Assembly (NCBI GenBank): GCA_015523295.1
Contig: WAKQ01000014.1
Location: 16,477 to 80,476, forward strand
Source of the DNA: Desulfurococcales archaeon
Lineage (GTDB): Archaea; Thermoproteota; Thermoprotei_A; Sulfolobales; NBVN01
Reading direction: 5' to 3'
DNA: 64,000 bases
Below the pieces are notes generated by a model. It made no database searches and was not told the origin of the DNA. It worked only from the letters and a program-made list of their open reading frames with translations. The position numbers and the translations under genes were made by a program. Below are positions 1 through 9,697 of this stretch, piece by piece; the stretch's first letter is position 1, and each line of letters opens with the position of its first letter.

Positions 1-13
1 TTTCAGACTTGCG

Positions 14-511
14 ATGGCTGAAGGTCCTTTAGCCATGGAGCCTGTGAGAGGGGTTAAGGTGGTGCTCCATGATGCTATAGTACATGAGGATCCTGCACAT
101 AGGGGACCGGCTCAAATATATCCAGCCGTTAGGAACCCCATCTACGCAGGCATGTTATTATCTAAACCGACGCTGCTGGAGCCAATACAGAAGCTCGATA
201 TAAGATGCCCTAATGAATTTATGAGTGCAGTCATTTCAGTCATAACGAGGAAGAGGGGTAAGGTTCTTGACGTGGTTCAACATGGTGCTAGTCAGGTCAG
301 GATAACTGCAGAGATACCGGTAGCAGAGTCGATGAACCTGGCAAACGAGTTAAGATCAGCAACGGCAGGAAGGGCTTTCTGGGGCACAGAATTCAGTAGA
401 TGGGCTCCAGTACCAGACTCTATGCTCATGGACTTAGTCAAGAAGATAAGGCAGAGAAAAGGACTGAAGCCTGAGCCTCCCAGAGCCCAGGACTTTATCT
501 CACCTTTCTAA
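14..511 (+). CDS. fusA: Translation elongation factor 2, C-terminal part (gene begins upstream of window)
   Basis: Matches EF-2 domain IV/V: '[35 protein letters not shown]', '[10 protein letters not shown]', '[19 protein letters not shown]', '[12 protein letters not shown]'. Confidence 0.95.
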   Translation: MAEGPLAMEPVRGVKVVLHDAIVHEDPAHRGPAQIYPAVRNPIYAGMLLSKPTLLEPIQKLDIRCPNEFMSAVISVITRKRGKVLDVVQHGASQVRITAEIPVAESMNLANELRSATAGRAFWGTEFSRWAPVPDSMLMDLVKKIRQRKGLKPEPPRAQDFISPF

Positions 512-577
512 AGGTGGCAAATTCAGCAAGTTTTTAAACCTAAATTAAGAGCTCAGCCGGCTTGATTACAATCAATG

Positions 578-1552
578 TTAAACGATTTTGTTGATAAGCA
601 GCCACTTTACAGTTTTCCTGAGAGCTTCCTCGGAACTCATTTTCGGAGACCAACCAAGGGATGTAATTTTGCTAATATCAAGAAGCATGAACTTAACGTC
701 CCCAACCCATCCCCTACCGTCAGGAGTAGCGGGTTTATAAACATACTTAACGTCCTTCAAGCCCAGCTCTTCAACTACAATATTAGCTATCTCAGTAACG
801 GTTATCCAGTCTTTATTCCCAAGATTGAACACGTCATGAAGCTTACTACTGGCTACATAGTTAGCCCCTAAATCCATTCCGTGTAGGAGGTCGTCCACAT
901 GTAAATATGATTTCTTCTGTGTACCATCGCCTAAAATCTCGAGCGTTTTACTATTTTTCTTCAGTTTTTTGATAAAGTCTACAATGACCCCATGGCTTTG
1001 TCTGGGACCTACTATGTTAGCGAACCTGAATATTGCAGCCTTAATCCCATAGAGCCTGCTGTAGGTCGTTATAAGGTTTTCAGATGCGAGTTTCGCGGCG
1101 CCGTAGACTGAGATAGGTTCTAATGGATGGTAGTCTTCTGGAGTTGGAAATATCTTGGCATCGCCATAAACTGTTGATGAGCTGGCGAAAATAAGTAGTG
1201 GAACGTCATTAATGCGGCATGCCTCCAAGACATTAAACGTTGAAACTATATTTTCTTCGAAGTGAATACGAGGGTTGGATATCGATGTCCTGACCTCGGG
1301 GTTGGCTGCTAGGTGATACACTACATCAGCGCCTTTGAATTCTTTAACCCACTCTTCACTGGATTTCTTAAGATCGGCTTTTACAAGGGTAGCTCTTCCG
1401 CTGTCTAAAGCCTTTTCTAGGTATTCAATCTTGCCAGTGGATAGGTTGTCAAGCACTTTAACCTTTAAGCCTTTTCCAATCAAGCGATCCACAAGATTAG
1501 ATCCTATAAAGCCGGCTCCACCAGTCACTACTGCCCTATGACCTTCTCTCAC
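578..1552 (-). CDS. NAD-dependent epimerase/dehydratase (UDP-glucose 4-epimerase-like, SDR)
   Basis: 'VTGGAGFIGSNLVDRL' Rossmann motif, 'SSSTVYGD', 'SVYGAAKLASE' YxxxK, 'FRFANIVGPRQ'. Confidence 0.93.
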   Translation of the reverse strand: MREGHRAVVTGGAGFIGSNLVDRLIGKGLKVKVLDNLSTGKIEYLEKALDSGRATLVKADLKKSSEEWVKEFKGADVVYHLAANPEVRTSISNPRIHFEENIVSTFNVLEACRINDVPLLIFASSSTVYGDAKIFPTPEDYHPLEPISVYGAAKLASENLITTYSRLYGIKAAIFRFANIVGPRQSHGVIVDFIKKLKKNSKTLEILGDGTQKKSYLHVDDLLHGMDLGANYVASSKLHDVFNLGNKDWITVTEIANIVVEELGLKDVKYVYKPATPDGRGWVGDVKFMLLDISKITSLGWSPKMSSEEALRKTVKWLLINKIV

Positions 1553-2549
1553 TCTTCTTCCCCTCTAACGAGGAGGTGATGGCTGTTGCTATTATATCCG
1601 TGAGCTCAAGGGCTTTATCCAGTGTGCTTTCTTCTGGTTTCTTAAACTTAATGACTAGATGGTTACCTCTTAAATCTATAATAAGCTTCTCACTTAAGTC
1701 CTTAGGTATTGCAGCGATTACCTTTACAAAGCTGACGTCAACGCTTCTCAAGCATACCCTGATAACGTGACCTAGATCTGTCTCTTGAACAAGTATGGCC
1801 ACACCGTCATTCCTGCAGACTTTAACAAGCAAGTCATAGGCAATAGGCCTTAGTAAGGCATAATTTTGTTTAATAAAATCTCGTGATATTTTACTTGAAA
1901 TTACTAGCACTTTAAGCTTGCCGTAAGGTATGTACTCCCTTCTTTCAATGACTTGCTGAGCAAGCTCCATTGCTTTATCATATTTCTCTGCCTCTCTTAC
2001 CAGGTCTTCGGTAAGCTTTACGCTTTTTGATTTTATACTGTCTAAGGCAAATAAGTACATCACTTTCCTGAAGTCTTTAGACATGTAATTCATTTTCAAT
2101 GCCTTCATCATTGCCTTTCCTGTCTTCGACAGTTTCTCGAAATTGCCGCTGTTAATCAATGTTATATCCTTAAGAAGCTGCTCTGGAATCTCTACATCTT
2201 CGTTAAGCGTTTGAATGTACTCCAGCACGCTTTCGGTTAGGGAATTCACATTGGAGAACCTCATCATGACGTCGCCGTTACCGTTACCATCATATTTCAT
2301 CACCACTCCCAGTCTTCGCTCTGGAACATACGTAAGTGCTATAGAGTCTGTTATAATGGCGCCGTCCTTATGAGATATTCCAACGGCATAAGACCGACTT
2401 ATGAGTAATTTTTTCCTCTCTGAGGGGGAGGGAAACTCAATATATACCTTGAACCCCTTTCTGAGGAGGGCGATAGCAAGTGCTGCTGTAGCTACAGCCT
2501 CATCCCAGCCCCAACCTGAATATATTGTAGTATTGTTCCCTAAAGTCAT
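1536..2549 (-). CDS. Degenerate DHH/RecJ-like phosphoesterase family protein (tentative)
   Basis: N-terminus 'TIYSGWGWDEAVATAALAIALLRKGFKVYIEFPSP' resembles the first DHH-family motif; overlaps the epimerase start by 17 nt. Confidence 0.45.
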   Translation of the reverse strand: MTLGNNTTIYSGWGWDEAVATAALAIALLRKGFKVYIEFPSPSERKKLLISRSYAVGISHKDGAIITDSIALTYVPERRLGVVMKYDGNGNGDVMMRFSNVNSLTESVLEYIQTLNEDVEIPEQLLKDITLINSGNFEKLSKTGKAMMKALKMNYMSKDFRKVMYLFALDSIKSKSVKLTEDLVREAEKYDKAMELAQQVIERREYIPYGKLKVLVISSKISRDFIKQNYALLRPIAYDLLVKVCRNDGVAILVQETDLGHVIRVCLRSVDVSFVKVIAAIPKDLSEKLIIDLRGNHLVIKFKKPEESTLDKALELTDIIATAITSSLEGKKSERRS

Positions 2550-2728
2550 ACGATACCCACCTTAACCGGCAATATTATTCATCGATTCCACCGGATATTG
2601 ACGAGCTTCACATCGCTCAACTCTTTAAGCAATGAATACGCATTAAAATCTTTTCCCATGCAATCCTTAGAGTTGAGTTAAGCTAAATCTTTTTTATACA
2701 CTTAGCTTTATCTTAAGGGTTTGATGAA

Positions 2729-4810
2729 ATGGATGCGATGCCGCTAATACTGGGGGCAGGAGCTTTAGGGATACTATATGCATTGTTCCTTGCTTGGTAT
2801 GTGTTGCGACAGCCTAAAGGAAGTGGAAAAATCGTGGAAATACATCAGTATATCAAGGAGGGAGCAAAGGCCTATCTCAAACACCAATATGCTGTGATAC
2901 TCACCATAGCTACACTTATAATGATCATATTGCTTCCCATCAACGTTTTGATGGGCATAAGCTACATTATTGGTGCCCTCTCATCGGTTATAGCTGGCTA
3001 TGTGGGCATGTGGATAGCTGTTAATGCCAACGTGAGGACAACATACGCGGCTAAAGAGAAGGGGGTCGGTAAAGCTCTGAGAATAGCCGTTAATGGAGGG
3101 ATGGTTCTAGGCCTCATGGTTGTCGGGGTCGGTACACTGCTCATCGCTGTCCAGTTAATTCTCTATGGGGCGACTACCGAGGCTGTAAAATCAATAATTG
3201 GCTATAGCTTTGGAGCGTCAACAGTAGCTCTGTTCGCAAGAGTAGGGGGCGGTATTTACACCAAAGCAGCAGACGTCGGTGCAGATCTTGTAGGGAAGGT
3301 GGAGGAGGGGATCCCTGAAGACGATCCGCGAAACCCCGGCGTAATCGCAGACAACGTAGGAGACAATGTAGGTGATGTAGCTGGAATGGGCGCAGATCTA
3401 TTTGAATCATTCGTGGGTTCAATAATATCTACTATGGTCATAGCAGCAACTGCGATTTACGTCTATGTGAAGAGCGGATGGATTAACTGGGCAATATTAC
3501 CTTTAACCGTAGCTGCTGCAGGTATATTTTCATCTATAATTACTTCATTCTTCATAAGGGTTAAAGAGGGAGGCGATCCGTCAAAACCTCTAACATTGTC
3601 GACGATAATATCAGGAACTCTTATAGCGATATTCACATATCCTCTAGCCACTTCACTTCTAGGGGCAGATGCAGGACTTCGCGCCTTTATAGTGGTAGTG
3701 CTTGGATTAATAGCAGGCATAATAGTTGGTTTAACAAGTGATTACTTCACTAATCCATCGAAAAGGCCGGTTAGGAAGGTCGCATTTATGTCTCAGTCCG
3801 GTGCTGCCTTAACTATCCTCACCGGCTTAGCCTATGGCTTTGCCAGCGTTCTAATACCTGCTATAGGTATCGCCATTGCCGAGCTTGTAGCGTATCTAAT
3901 GCTAGCACCCTATGGTTTTTGGTTCGGGATCTATGGTGTCGCGCTAGCTGCAGTGGGCATGCTTTCACTTGCGGGTATAGTCGTAAGCGCTGATGCCTAC
4001 GGACCCATAACCGATAATGCTGCAGGTATAGCTGAACAGGCAGGCCTTGGCGAAGACGTAAGAGCCATAACCGATAAGCTAGATGCAGCTGGTAATACCA
4101 TGAAATCTGTATCGAAGGGATTTGCCATAGGTTCCGCAGCTCTAACTGCTCTAGCCTATATCGCCGCCTACTCCAGCACAATCCTAGACGTTACAGGCCT
4201 AAGCCTTGAGAAAGTTAAGGAACTAATGAGCTTCCTTAACGCGACAGTAATAAGCGGTTCTCTAATTGGCATGGCACTTCCAGCTATCTTCACCACTGTC
4301 GTTATATTAGCTGTAAGCGATGCTGCATTTGTACTAATCGAGGAGATCAGGAGGCAGTTCAAGGAGAAGCCAGGCATCCTTGAATTTAAGGAAAAGCCAG
4401 ATTATGGGAGAGCTGTCGCCATAGTCACTTCATACGCTATAAAGAGGTTGATAACTCCAGGCCTTCTGGCCATAATTTCACCATTGCTAATTGGATTCTT
4501 TCTAGGTCCTTATGGGTTAGCTGGTGCCTTGGTAGCCGCTACAATCACAGGCCTAATGCTAGGCCTCTTCCAAGGCAACGTAGGTAATACTTGGGATAAC
4601 GCCAAGAAATATGTTGAAGAAGGCCATTACGGAGGAAAGGGCAGTGAGACGCATAAGGCAGCCGTTATAGGGGACACTGTAGGAGACCCCTTGAAAGATG
4701 CGTCAGGTCCTTCAATCAATATACTCATTAAGCTCATGAGCGTGGTCTCAGTGATATTTGTGCAAATACTGGTGCATTATAATCTGCTTACCTTGCTTTC
4801 AATTCATTAA
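2729..4810 (+). CDS. hppA: Membrane-bound H+-translocating pyrophosphatase
   Basis: 'GGGIYTKAADVGADLVGKVEEGIPEDDPRNPGVIADNVGDNVGDVAGMGADLFES', 'GNTWDNAKKYVE', 'AAVIGDTVGDPLKDASGPSINILIKL'. Confidence 0.97.
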   Translation: MDAMPLILGAGALGILYALFLAWYVLRQPKGSGKIVEIHQYIKEGAKAYLKHQYAVILTIATLIMIILLPINVLMGISYIIGALSSVIAGYVGMWIAVNANVRTTYAAKEKGVGKALRIAVNGGMVLGLMVVGVGTLLIAVQLILYGATTEAVKSIIGYSFGASTVALFARVGGGIYTKAADVGADLVGKVEEGIPEDDPRNPGVIADNVGDNVGDVAGMGADLFESFVGSIISTMVIAATAIYVYVKSGWINWAILPLTVAAAGIFSSIITSFFIRVKEGGDPSKPLTLSTIISGTLIAIFTYPLATSLLGADAGLRAFIVVVLGLIAGIIVGLTSDYFTNPSKRPVRKVAFMSQSGAALTILTGLAYGFASVLIPAIGIAIAELVAYLMLAPYGFWFGIYGVALAAVGMLSLAGIVVSADAYGPITDNAAGIAEQAGLGEDVRAITDKLDAAGNTMKSVSKGFAIGSAALTALAYIAAYSSTILDVTGLSLEKVKELMSFLNATVISGSLIGMALPAIFTTVVILAVSDAAFVLIEEIRRQFKEKPGILEFKEKPDYGRAVAIVTSYAIKRLITPGLLAIISPLLIGFFLGPYGLAGALVAATITGLMLGLFQGNVGNTWDNAKKYVEEGHYGGKGSETHKAAVIGDTVGDPLKDASGPSINILIKLMSVVSVIFVQILVHYNLLTLLSIH

Positions 4811-4900
4811 TTTTTTAGTATAAAGTTAAATTATTTTTAATGTGTAATTTTAATGAAAAATACCCTTTAAAATGGAACATCCTGTTCCCTGAAAGGAAAG

Positions 4901-5458
4901 TTAAAGATCTAAACCTTCAATAGCCTGTTTCACATTCTTGAAGTAATGTTTTATTTCATCTAGCCGAGTTAAGAGATCTGCTTCTGACTTGATGGTTGAT
5001 GGAACATACCTACCTGTAACGATCGCATGTCTCTCCATAGAACCTTTAAACAGCTGTAGGAAGTTAACTGCGGTGTATTCATCTAGGATGCCTAAGTGTA
5101 CCGCCACTCCAAGCTCGTCAAGCACTAGGAGCTTAGGTTTAAAGGTAGAGAGGATTTTAGGCAGTTCAAAAAGGATGAAGCCGTAAGAGAAAGCCATATT
5201 GACTGATGCCGCATAATTGCCTAAATCGTTGGGATTCACAAATTCTTTAGTCCCGAAATTCATCCAGATTAGCTTTCCCTCCAAGGGCATCCCTCTACTG
5301 GAAAGCCTCCTCATCAATGTTCTTTCCCCAGAATCCCATGATTTCATGAACTGCACTATGGCTACCCTCCATCCACGTCCAAGAGCTCTTAATGCTGTGC
5401 CAACAGCTGCGCTTGTCTTGCCTTTACCTTTACCGTAAAACACTAACAGCATAGGCAT
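4901..5458 (-). CDS. cobO: Cob(I)yrinic acid a,c-diamide adenosyltransferase (CobO/CobA type)
   Basis: P-loop 'FYGKGKGKTSAAVGTALRALGRGWRVAIVQFMK', 'LLVLDEL', 'AIVTGRYVPSTIKSEADLLTRLDEIKHYF'. Confidence 0.85.
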   Translation of the reverse strand: MPMLLVFYGKGKGKTSAAVGTALRALGRGWRVAIVQFMKSWDSGERTLMRRLSSRGMPLEGKLIWMNFGTKEFVNPNDLGNYAASVNMAFSYGFILFELPKILSTFKPKLLVLDELGVAVHLGILDEYTAVNFLQLFKGSMERHAIVTGRYVPSTIKSEADLLTRLDEIKHYFKNVKQAIEGLDL

Positions 5459-5527
5459 CCCTTCATAATTTACTGTTCCCGCATTTTAGAAACAAATTTA
5501 TAAGGAAATTAGCTGGTCGATGGGACC

Positions 5528-5770
5528 TCATCCTTCCAGGCCTGCTTTTTTGCTGAAATCAAAGATGGTTAACGAAACAACCTTCCCCTCTTTAATCCTT
5601 ACCACTATATCGTTTTCCGTAAGGAATGATTCATCCGCATCCTCTACATCATAGCCAAAATTGATATATAGGATATCGTTTTGCTGATCATACTCCAACC
5701 ATATGTGGTTAAGGTCCCCGATCCGTAGCTCCTTAGGACTCTCTTCACTCACGACTGAACCCTCATCCAC
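5528..5770 (-). CDS. DUF2283 family protein
   Basis: 'IWLEYDQQNDILYINFGYDVEDADESFLTENDIVVRIKEGKVVSLTIFDFSK' fits the DUF2283 pattern. Confidence 0.75.
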   Translation of the reverse strand: MDEGSVVSEESPKELRIGDLNHIWLEYDQQNDILYINFGYDVEDADESFLTENDIVVRIKEGKVVSLTIFDFSKKAGLEG

Positions 5771-5816
5771 ATAAGGTACTAAAGTTTATATTCGTGTCTC
5801 AAAAACCTTGACGCAG

Positions 5817-5960
5817 GTGCATAGGTTGAGAATAGCTAAGTCTGTATTACTAAAGTGTGAGGAGAGGTGTTCAGAGGAATGCATGAATAAAAAAGGTGAT
5901 AAATACACCCTCTGCTTCACGGAATGTTTCAAGCAGTGTCAGGCTAGTCAACAAGAATAG
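5817..5960 (+). CDS. Small Cys-rich protein with twin CX3CX3C motifs (not in the supplied ORF track)
   Basis: Hand translation from GTG 5817 (alternatives TTG 5808, TTG 5826): VHRLRIAKSVLLKCEERCSEECMNKKGDKYTLCFTECFKQCQASQQE*. TATA-like 'gtttatattc' about 27-32 nt upstream. Ends 6 nt short of the convergent ahcY stop. Confidence 0.55.
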   Translation: MHRLRIAKSVLLKCEERCSEECMNKKGDKYTLCFTECFKQCQASQQE

Positions 5961-5966
5961 CAGAGT

Positions 5967-7220
5967 TCACGTGCCTAGTTCCCATGACCTTAGGTATTTA
6001 CTCTGTTCCTCAGTGAGCTTGTCTATCTTTATATTCATTGATTCTAATTTGCGTAAGGCTATTTCTTCATCAATCTCCCTAGGAAGTGTGTAAACGTGAT
6101 GCTCTAGCTTCCCTCGATTTTCCTTGATATACTTCACAGCAAGCGCTTGATTAGAAAAGCTCATATCCATAACCTCACTTGGATGACCCTCAGCAGCAAC
6201 AAGATTAACTAATCTCCCTTCACCAATTAAATAGAGCCTTCTCCCATCGCTTAACCTGTACTCCATGACGTTTCTCCTGATCTCCCTCTTATAGGTTGAT
6301 ATTCTCTCCAAGGCCTTCACATTCACCTCAACATTAAAATGACCGGCATTAGCCAGAATGGCTCCATCCTTCATTCTCTTCAAGTGTTCTTCGCCTATAA
6401 CGTTTATATCGCCTGTGGCTGTGACGAATACATCCCCAACTTCCGCCGCTTCCTCCATCTTCATAACCCTAAAGCCATCCATTACGGCCTCTAACGCCCT
6501 TATGGGGTTGACCTCAGTAACTATTACATGAGCTCCCATACCTCTAGCCCTAAGGGCTATCCCTCTACCTACCCATCCATAGCCAGCAACGACGAACTGC
6601 TTTCCTGCAAGGAGGATATTAGTGGCTCGGAGGATTCCATCAATAGTTGATTGCCCAGTACCGTATCTGTTGTCGAACAAGTATTTTGTCAGTGAATCGT
6701 TAACTGCTATGACTGGGTACTTAAGTCTACCTTCTCTATCTAAGGCTTTAAGCCTGATGACGCCTGTTGTGGTTTCTTCAGTGCCTCCCCACAACCTTTC
6801 AGCAATATCAGGTCTTTTGCTGTGTAAAAATGCATGAAGGTCAGCGCCATCATCTAAAATAATGTCGGGCCCTACTGAAGCAACCTCCTTAATGCATTCA
6901 TAATATTCTTCGCCAGACTCCCCTCTCCATGCGAATACGTTAATCCCTTCTTTAGCTAGGTAGGCAGCAATATCATCTTGCGTGGATAGCGGATTGCTTC
7001 CCGCCAGCCACACTTCAGCACCGCCAGCCTTTAATGTCAGTGCAAGTACCCCGGTTTCCTTGGTAACGTGAAGCACCGCCGAAATTCTAATGCCTTTGAA
7101 AGGCTTCTCCTTCTCAAATGCTTTATAAAGCCCCATCAATACGGGCATATGTTGCTGAGCCCATTCAATCTGCTTCTCCCCTTCCGGTGCAAGACTCTCG
7201 TCTGCAACTCTGAAAGGCAT
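5967..7220 (-). CDS. ahcY: Adenosylhomocysteinase
   Basis: '[16 protein letters not shown]', 'LDDGADL', '[28 protein letters not shown]', '[36 protein letters not shown]', '[18 protein letters not shown]'. Confidence 0.97.
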   Translation of the reverse strand: MPFRVADESLAPEGEKQIEWAQQHMPVLMGLYKAFEKEKPFKGIRISAVLHVTKETGVLALTLKAGGAEVWLAGSNPLSTQDDIAAYLAKEGINVFAWRGESGEEYYECIKEVASVGPDIILDDGADLHAFLHSKRPDIAERLWGGTEETTTGVIRLKALDREGRLKYPVIAVNDSLTKYLFDNRYGTGQSTIDGILRATNILLAGKQFVVAGYGWVGRGIALRARGMGAHVIVTEVNPIRALEAVMDGFRVMKMEEAAEVGDVFVTATGDINVIGEEHLKRMKDGAILANAGHFNVEVNVKALERISTYKREIRRNVMEYRLSDGRRLYLIGEGRLVNLVAAEGHPSEVMDMSFSNQALAVKYIKENRGKLEHHVYTLPREIDEEIALRKLESMNIKIDKLTEEQSKYLRSWELGT

Positions 7221-7350
7221 CTATTTAGCACCTCTGTCTCTAAACTCACGCTTAAATAATTAATATATAATCTCTAGTATCCTCAAAAAGGGTTAACACT
7301 AACCTCTTCTCAGATATATTTATTTAAAAACTCCTCCCTAGAAATTAGGG

Positions 7351-8163
7351 ATGTTTATGCGCATATCTCTAATCCAGTTGAACGTTATTGATGGTGATGT
7401 CAGAAGGAATATCGGAAAAGGCCTGAAAATGCTGTTAAGGGCGGTGAAAGACGCGGATATCATCGTCTTCCCAGAACTATGGACAACAGGATATGATAGG
7501 GAAGCAATTCAAAGATATGCCGAGAGCGTTGAAGAGGGGTGGTCCATAAACCTTCTTACAAGTATTGCCGCGGAGTATGGTGTATTCATAATATCCACGA
7601 TACCCCTCAAGGAAGAGGACGGATTATATGATGCATCGGTTCTGCTTGGTCCTTCAGGGGTTATCGGAATTTACAAAAAGCTACATTTATTCAGACCTTA
7701 TCATGAGGATAAGATATTCAAGTACGGTGATAGGCTGGGCTTATTTGACACTCATTACGGCAAAATAGGGGTCGCTATATGTTATGATTTGAGGTTCCCT
7801 GAGTTGTTCAGGATCCTGGCTAAGGGGGGTGCACGTATGATTTTTGTCCCAGCATCTTGGGGTGCCCCTAGGGCAATTCAATGGAGGGCCTTATTAAGGG
7901 CTAGGGCAGCTGAGAATGAGGTTTTCATTGCTGGGGTAAATAGGGTTGGTAAAAGCAGGGTAACTCATGAGGGATATAACGGTGACTCAAGTGTATATGA
8001 TCCTTTCGGATATGAGATAGTTCATTCGGAGGGTAATGAACAAGTACTGACGGCTGAGATAGATCTAAGGAATGTAGACATTGTCAGACAGCAACTCCCG
8101 TTATGGAGGGATAGGAGGCTGGATAAGTATGGGATCCGTTCCGATTGGGGACTCAGCGACTAG
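7351..8163 (+). CDS. Carbon-nitrogen hydrolase (nitrilase superfamily)
   Basis: Glu-Lys-Cys triad contexts 'VFPELWTTGYD', 'YKKLHLF', 'GVAICYDLRFPELFR'. Confidence 0.93.
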   Translation: MFMRISLIQLNVIDGDVRRNIGKGLKMLLRAVKDADIIVFPELWTTGYDREAIQRYAESVEEGWSINLLTSIAAEYGVFIISTIPLKEEDGLYDASVLLGPSGVIGIYKKLHLFRPYHEDKIFKYGDRLGLFDTHYGKIGVAICYDLRFPELFRILAKGGARMIFVPASWGAPRAIQWRALLRARAAENEVFIAGVNRVGKSRVTHEGYNGDSSVYDPFGYEIVHSEGNEQVLTAEIDLRNVDIVRQQLPLWRDRRLDKYGIRSDWGLSD

Positions 8164-9652
8164 GAAGAGTGAAGTAAGGAGTAACTGGATAGTAGTTAAG
8201 GCTTCAGCAATTCTCCTATTATTTTTAGTAGCCTCATTCATATATTTTGAATATGTACAAGCATCTAGAATCAATGATTATATATCGGATGAATGTTGGT
8301 ATGTGAGCGCTGCCAGGAATATTCTGAGGGTGATCTTTGGTGTATCTCCTCAAGCAAGTCATGATGGCTATGTTGAAGTTACAGTTCAGTTAGATTATCC
8401 AGCAACGAGCATGCAATATAGCGAGTGGGTTGCAGAAGTTAAAGACTATGTCTTGGGGCTTGGCGGGCGGGTGATCAGAGATAATAGCTATTACACATAT
8501 AAGGAAGGGGGGAACTTCTTACCTGCAGTATGTGTTGATGTTCCGGAATCGAAGCTCGATTATCTAAATAGAATCCCGCATATGGTGAAATACGCTACTG
8601 GTTACTGCTATCCAAATGCTAGAGATATCTTGGACTACATGAATTATGAGCACCCTCCCCTTGTTAAATACCTTATAGGTCTTATGATGGAGGTGAGAGA
8701 TTGCCCCATTATGTGGCGATTGCCTCCTATGATTGCAGGTTCTTTAATTCTTGTACTAATATTTATGGTGTTCAGAGAGGTCCTTGGTAAAGAGATTGGT
8801 AGCGCATTAGGAGTTGTTGCAGCATTGTTAACTGCGCTTGATCATACGTTTCGAGCACTCTCTATGGTGGCAATGCTGGATATCTTCGTTGCTTTTTTCA
8901 CTTACTTGACGTACTACGCTACCATTAAACGCTCTGCGCTTCTCTCTTCACTGGCTTTAGGATTCGGTTTCTCAAGCAAGTTCAGTGGGGGTTTTCCAGG
9001 CATCCCTGCATTAATTGAGCTCATAAAGAGAAAGGAAGTTCCTGCAAAGGTGATCCTCTACTTGTTTTACGTTCCTTTAGCAATCTTCTTGATCCTTTCT
9101 CTACCTGAAATACTTAAGAATGGATGGTGGGGATGGTGGGATGCATCAGTGGCAGGTGCGCTTAAGTGGCACTTAAGCCAGAAGACTACAGCAGGCCCGC
9201 CTCAGGCGATGCCCTGGGATTGGTTAATAGGAAGGAATTCATTCGTTCTTCATTATGCCTATGATGCATCACAGGGTAAATGGGTACCTGATATAGTTGC
9301 CTCAGGAAACCCCATACTTTATTTATTAACATTAGCTCTCTCAGTCTTTATGCTTCCACATGTACTGAGATTGCCCGATAAAGGGTCTGCCTATAGCTTC
9401 ACGTGGTTGACTTACCTGATGTATTATTTAATATATTTCTTGGGGACTAAGACACAATACAGTTTCTACTTTGTACAGATAGTCCCTCTGTTATACACCC
9501 TCCTAATTATGGAACTTTACTATCTCTTGCGAGACGTTAAGCGCATCAAGGAGATCGCAGCAAAATGGATGGAGTGGTTTAAAGCTTTCGTTGACTGGCT
9601 GGGGGGTAGAGCATCAATTAACGTGCATGTCGAAGTAATATACAGGGAATAG
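8129..9652 (+). CDS. GT-C family glycosyltransferase (dolichyl-phosphate-mannose-protein mannosyltransferase-like), polytopic membrane protein
   Basis: Multiple TM helices; 'DECWYVSAARNILR' near the N-terminus; 'NYEHPPLVKYLIGL'; 'FSSKFSGGFPGIPALIEL'. ORF track opens at 8081 but ATG 8129 is the more likely start; overlaps the upstream gene by 35 nt. Confidence 0.75.
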   Translation: MGSVPIGDSATRKSEVRSNWIVVKASAILLLFLVASFIYFEYVQASRINDYISDECWYVSAARNILRVIFGVSPQASHDGYVEVTVQLDYPATSMQYSEWVAEVKDYVLGLGGRVIRDNSYYTYKEGGNFLPAVCVDVPESKLDYLNRIPHMVKYATGYCYPNARDILDYMNYEHPPLVKYLIGLMMEVRDCPIMWRLPPMIAGSLILVLIFMVFREVLGKEIGSALGVVAALLTALDHTFRALSMVAMLDIFVAFFTYLTYYATIKRSALLSSLALGFGFSSKFSGGFPGIPALIELIKRKEVPAKVILYLFYVPLAIFLILSLPEILKNGWWGWWDASVAGALKWHLSQKTTAGPPQAMPWDWLIGRNSFVLHYAYDASQGKWVPDIVASGNPILYLLTLALSVFMLPHVLRLPDKGSAYSFTWLTYLMYYLIYFLGTKTQYSFYFVQIVPLLYTLLIMELYYLLRDVKRIKEIAAKWMEWFKAFVDWLGGRASINVHVEVIYRE

Positions 9653-9697
9653 GCTTTACGGGAAAGTCACACTTATTAATTCATCCATGAAACACCA

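Noticed and set aside
575-871. Plus-strand ORF of 98 aa
   Set aside because: Entirely antisense to the well-supported epimerase gene; no protein-family features.
3174-4377. Several antisense ORFs within hppA
   Set aside because: Shadow ORFs of a strongly conserved membrane pyrophosphatase; biased Arg/Leu or Ser/Thr composition.
4874-4888. Hairpin GGAACA-TCC-TGTTCC between convergent hppA and cobO
   Set aside because: Could be a terminator, but short and without a following T-run on the hppA strand; insufficient for a feature call.
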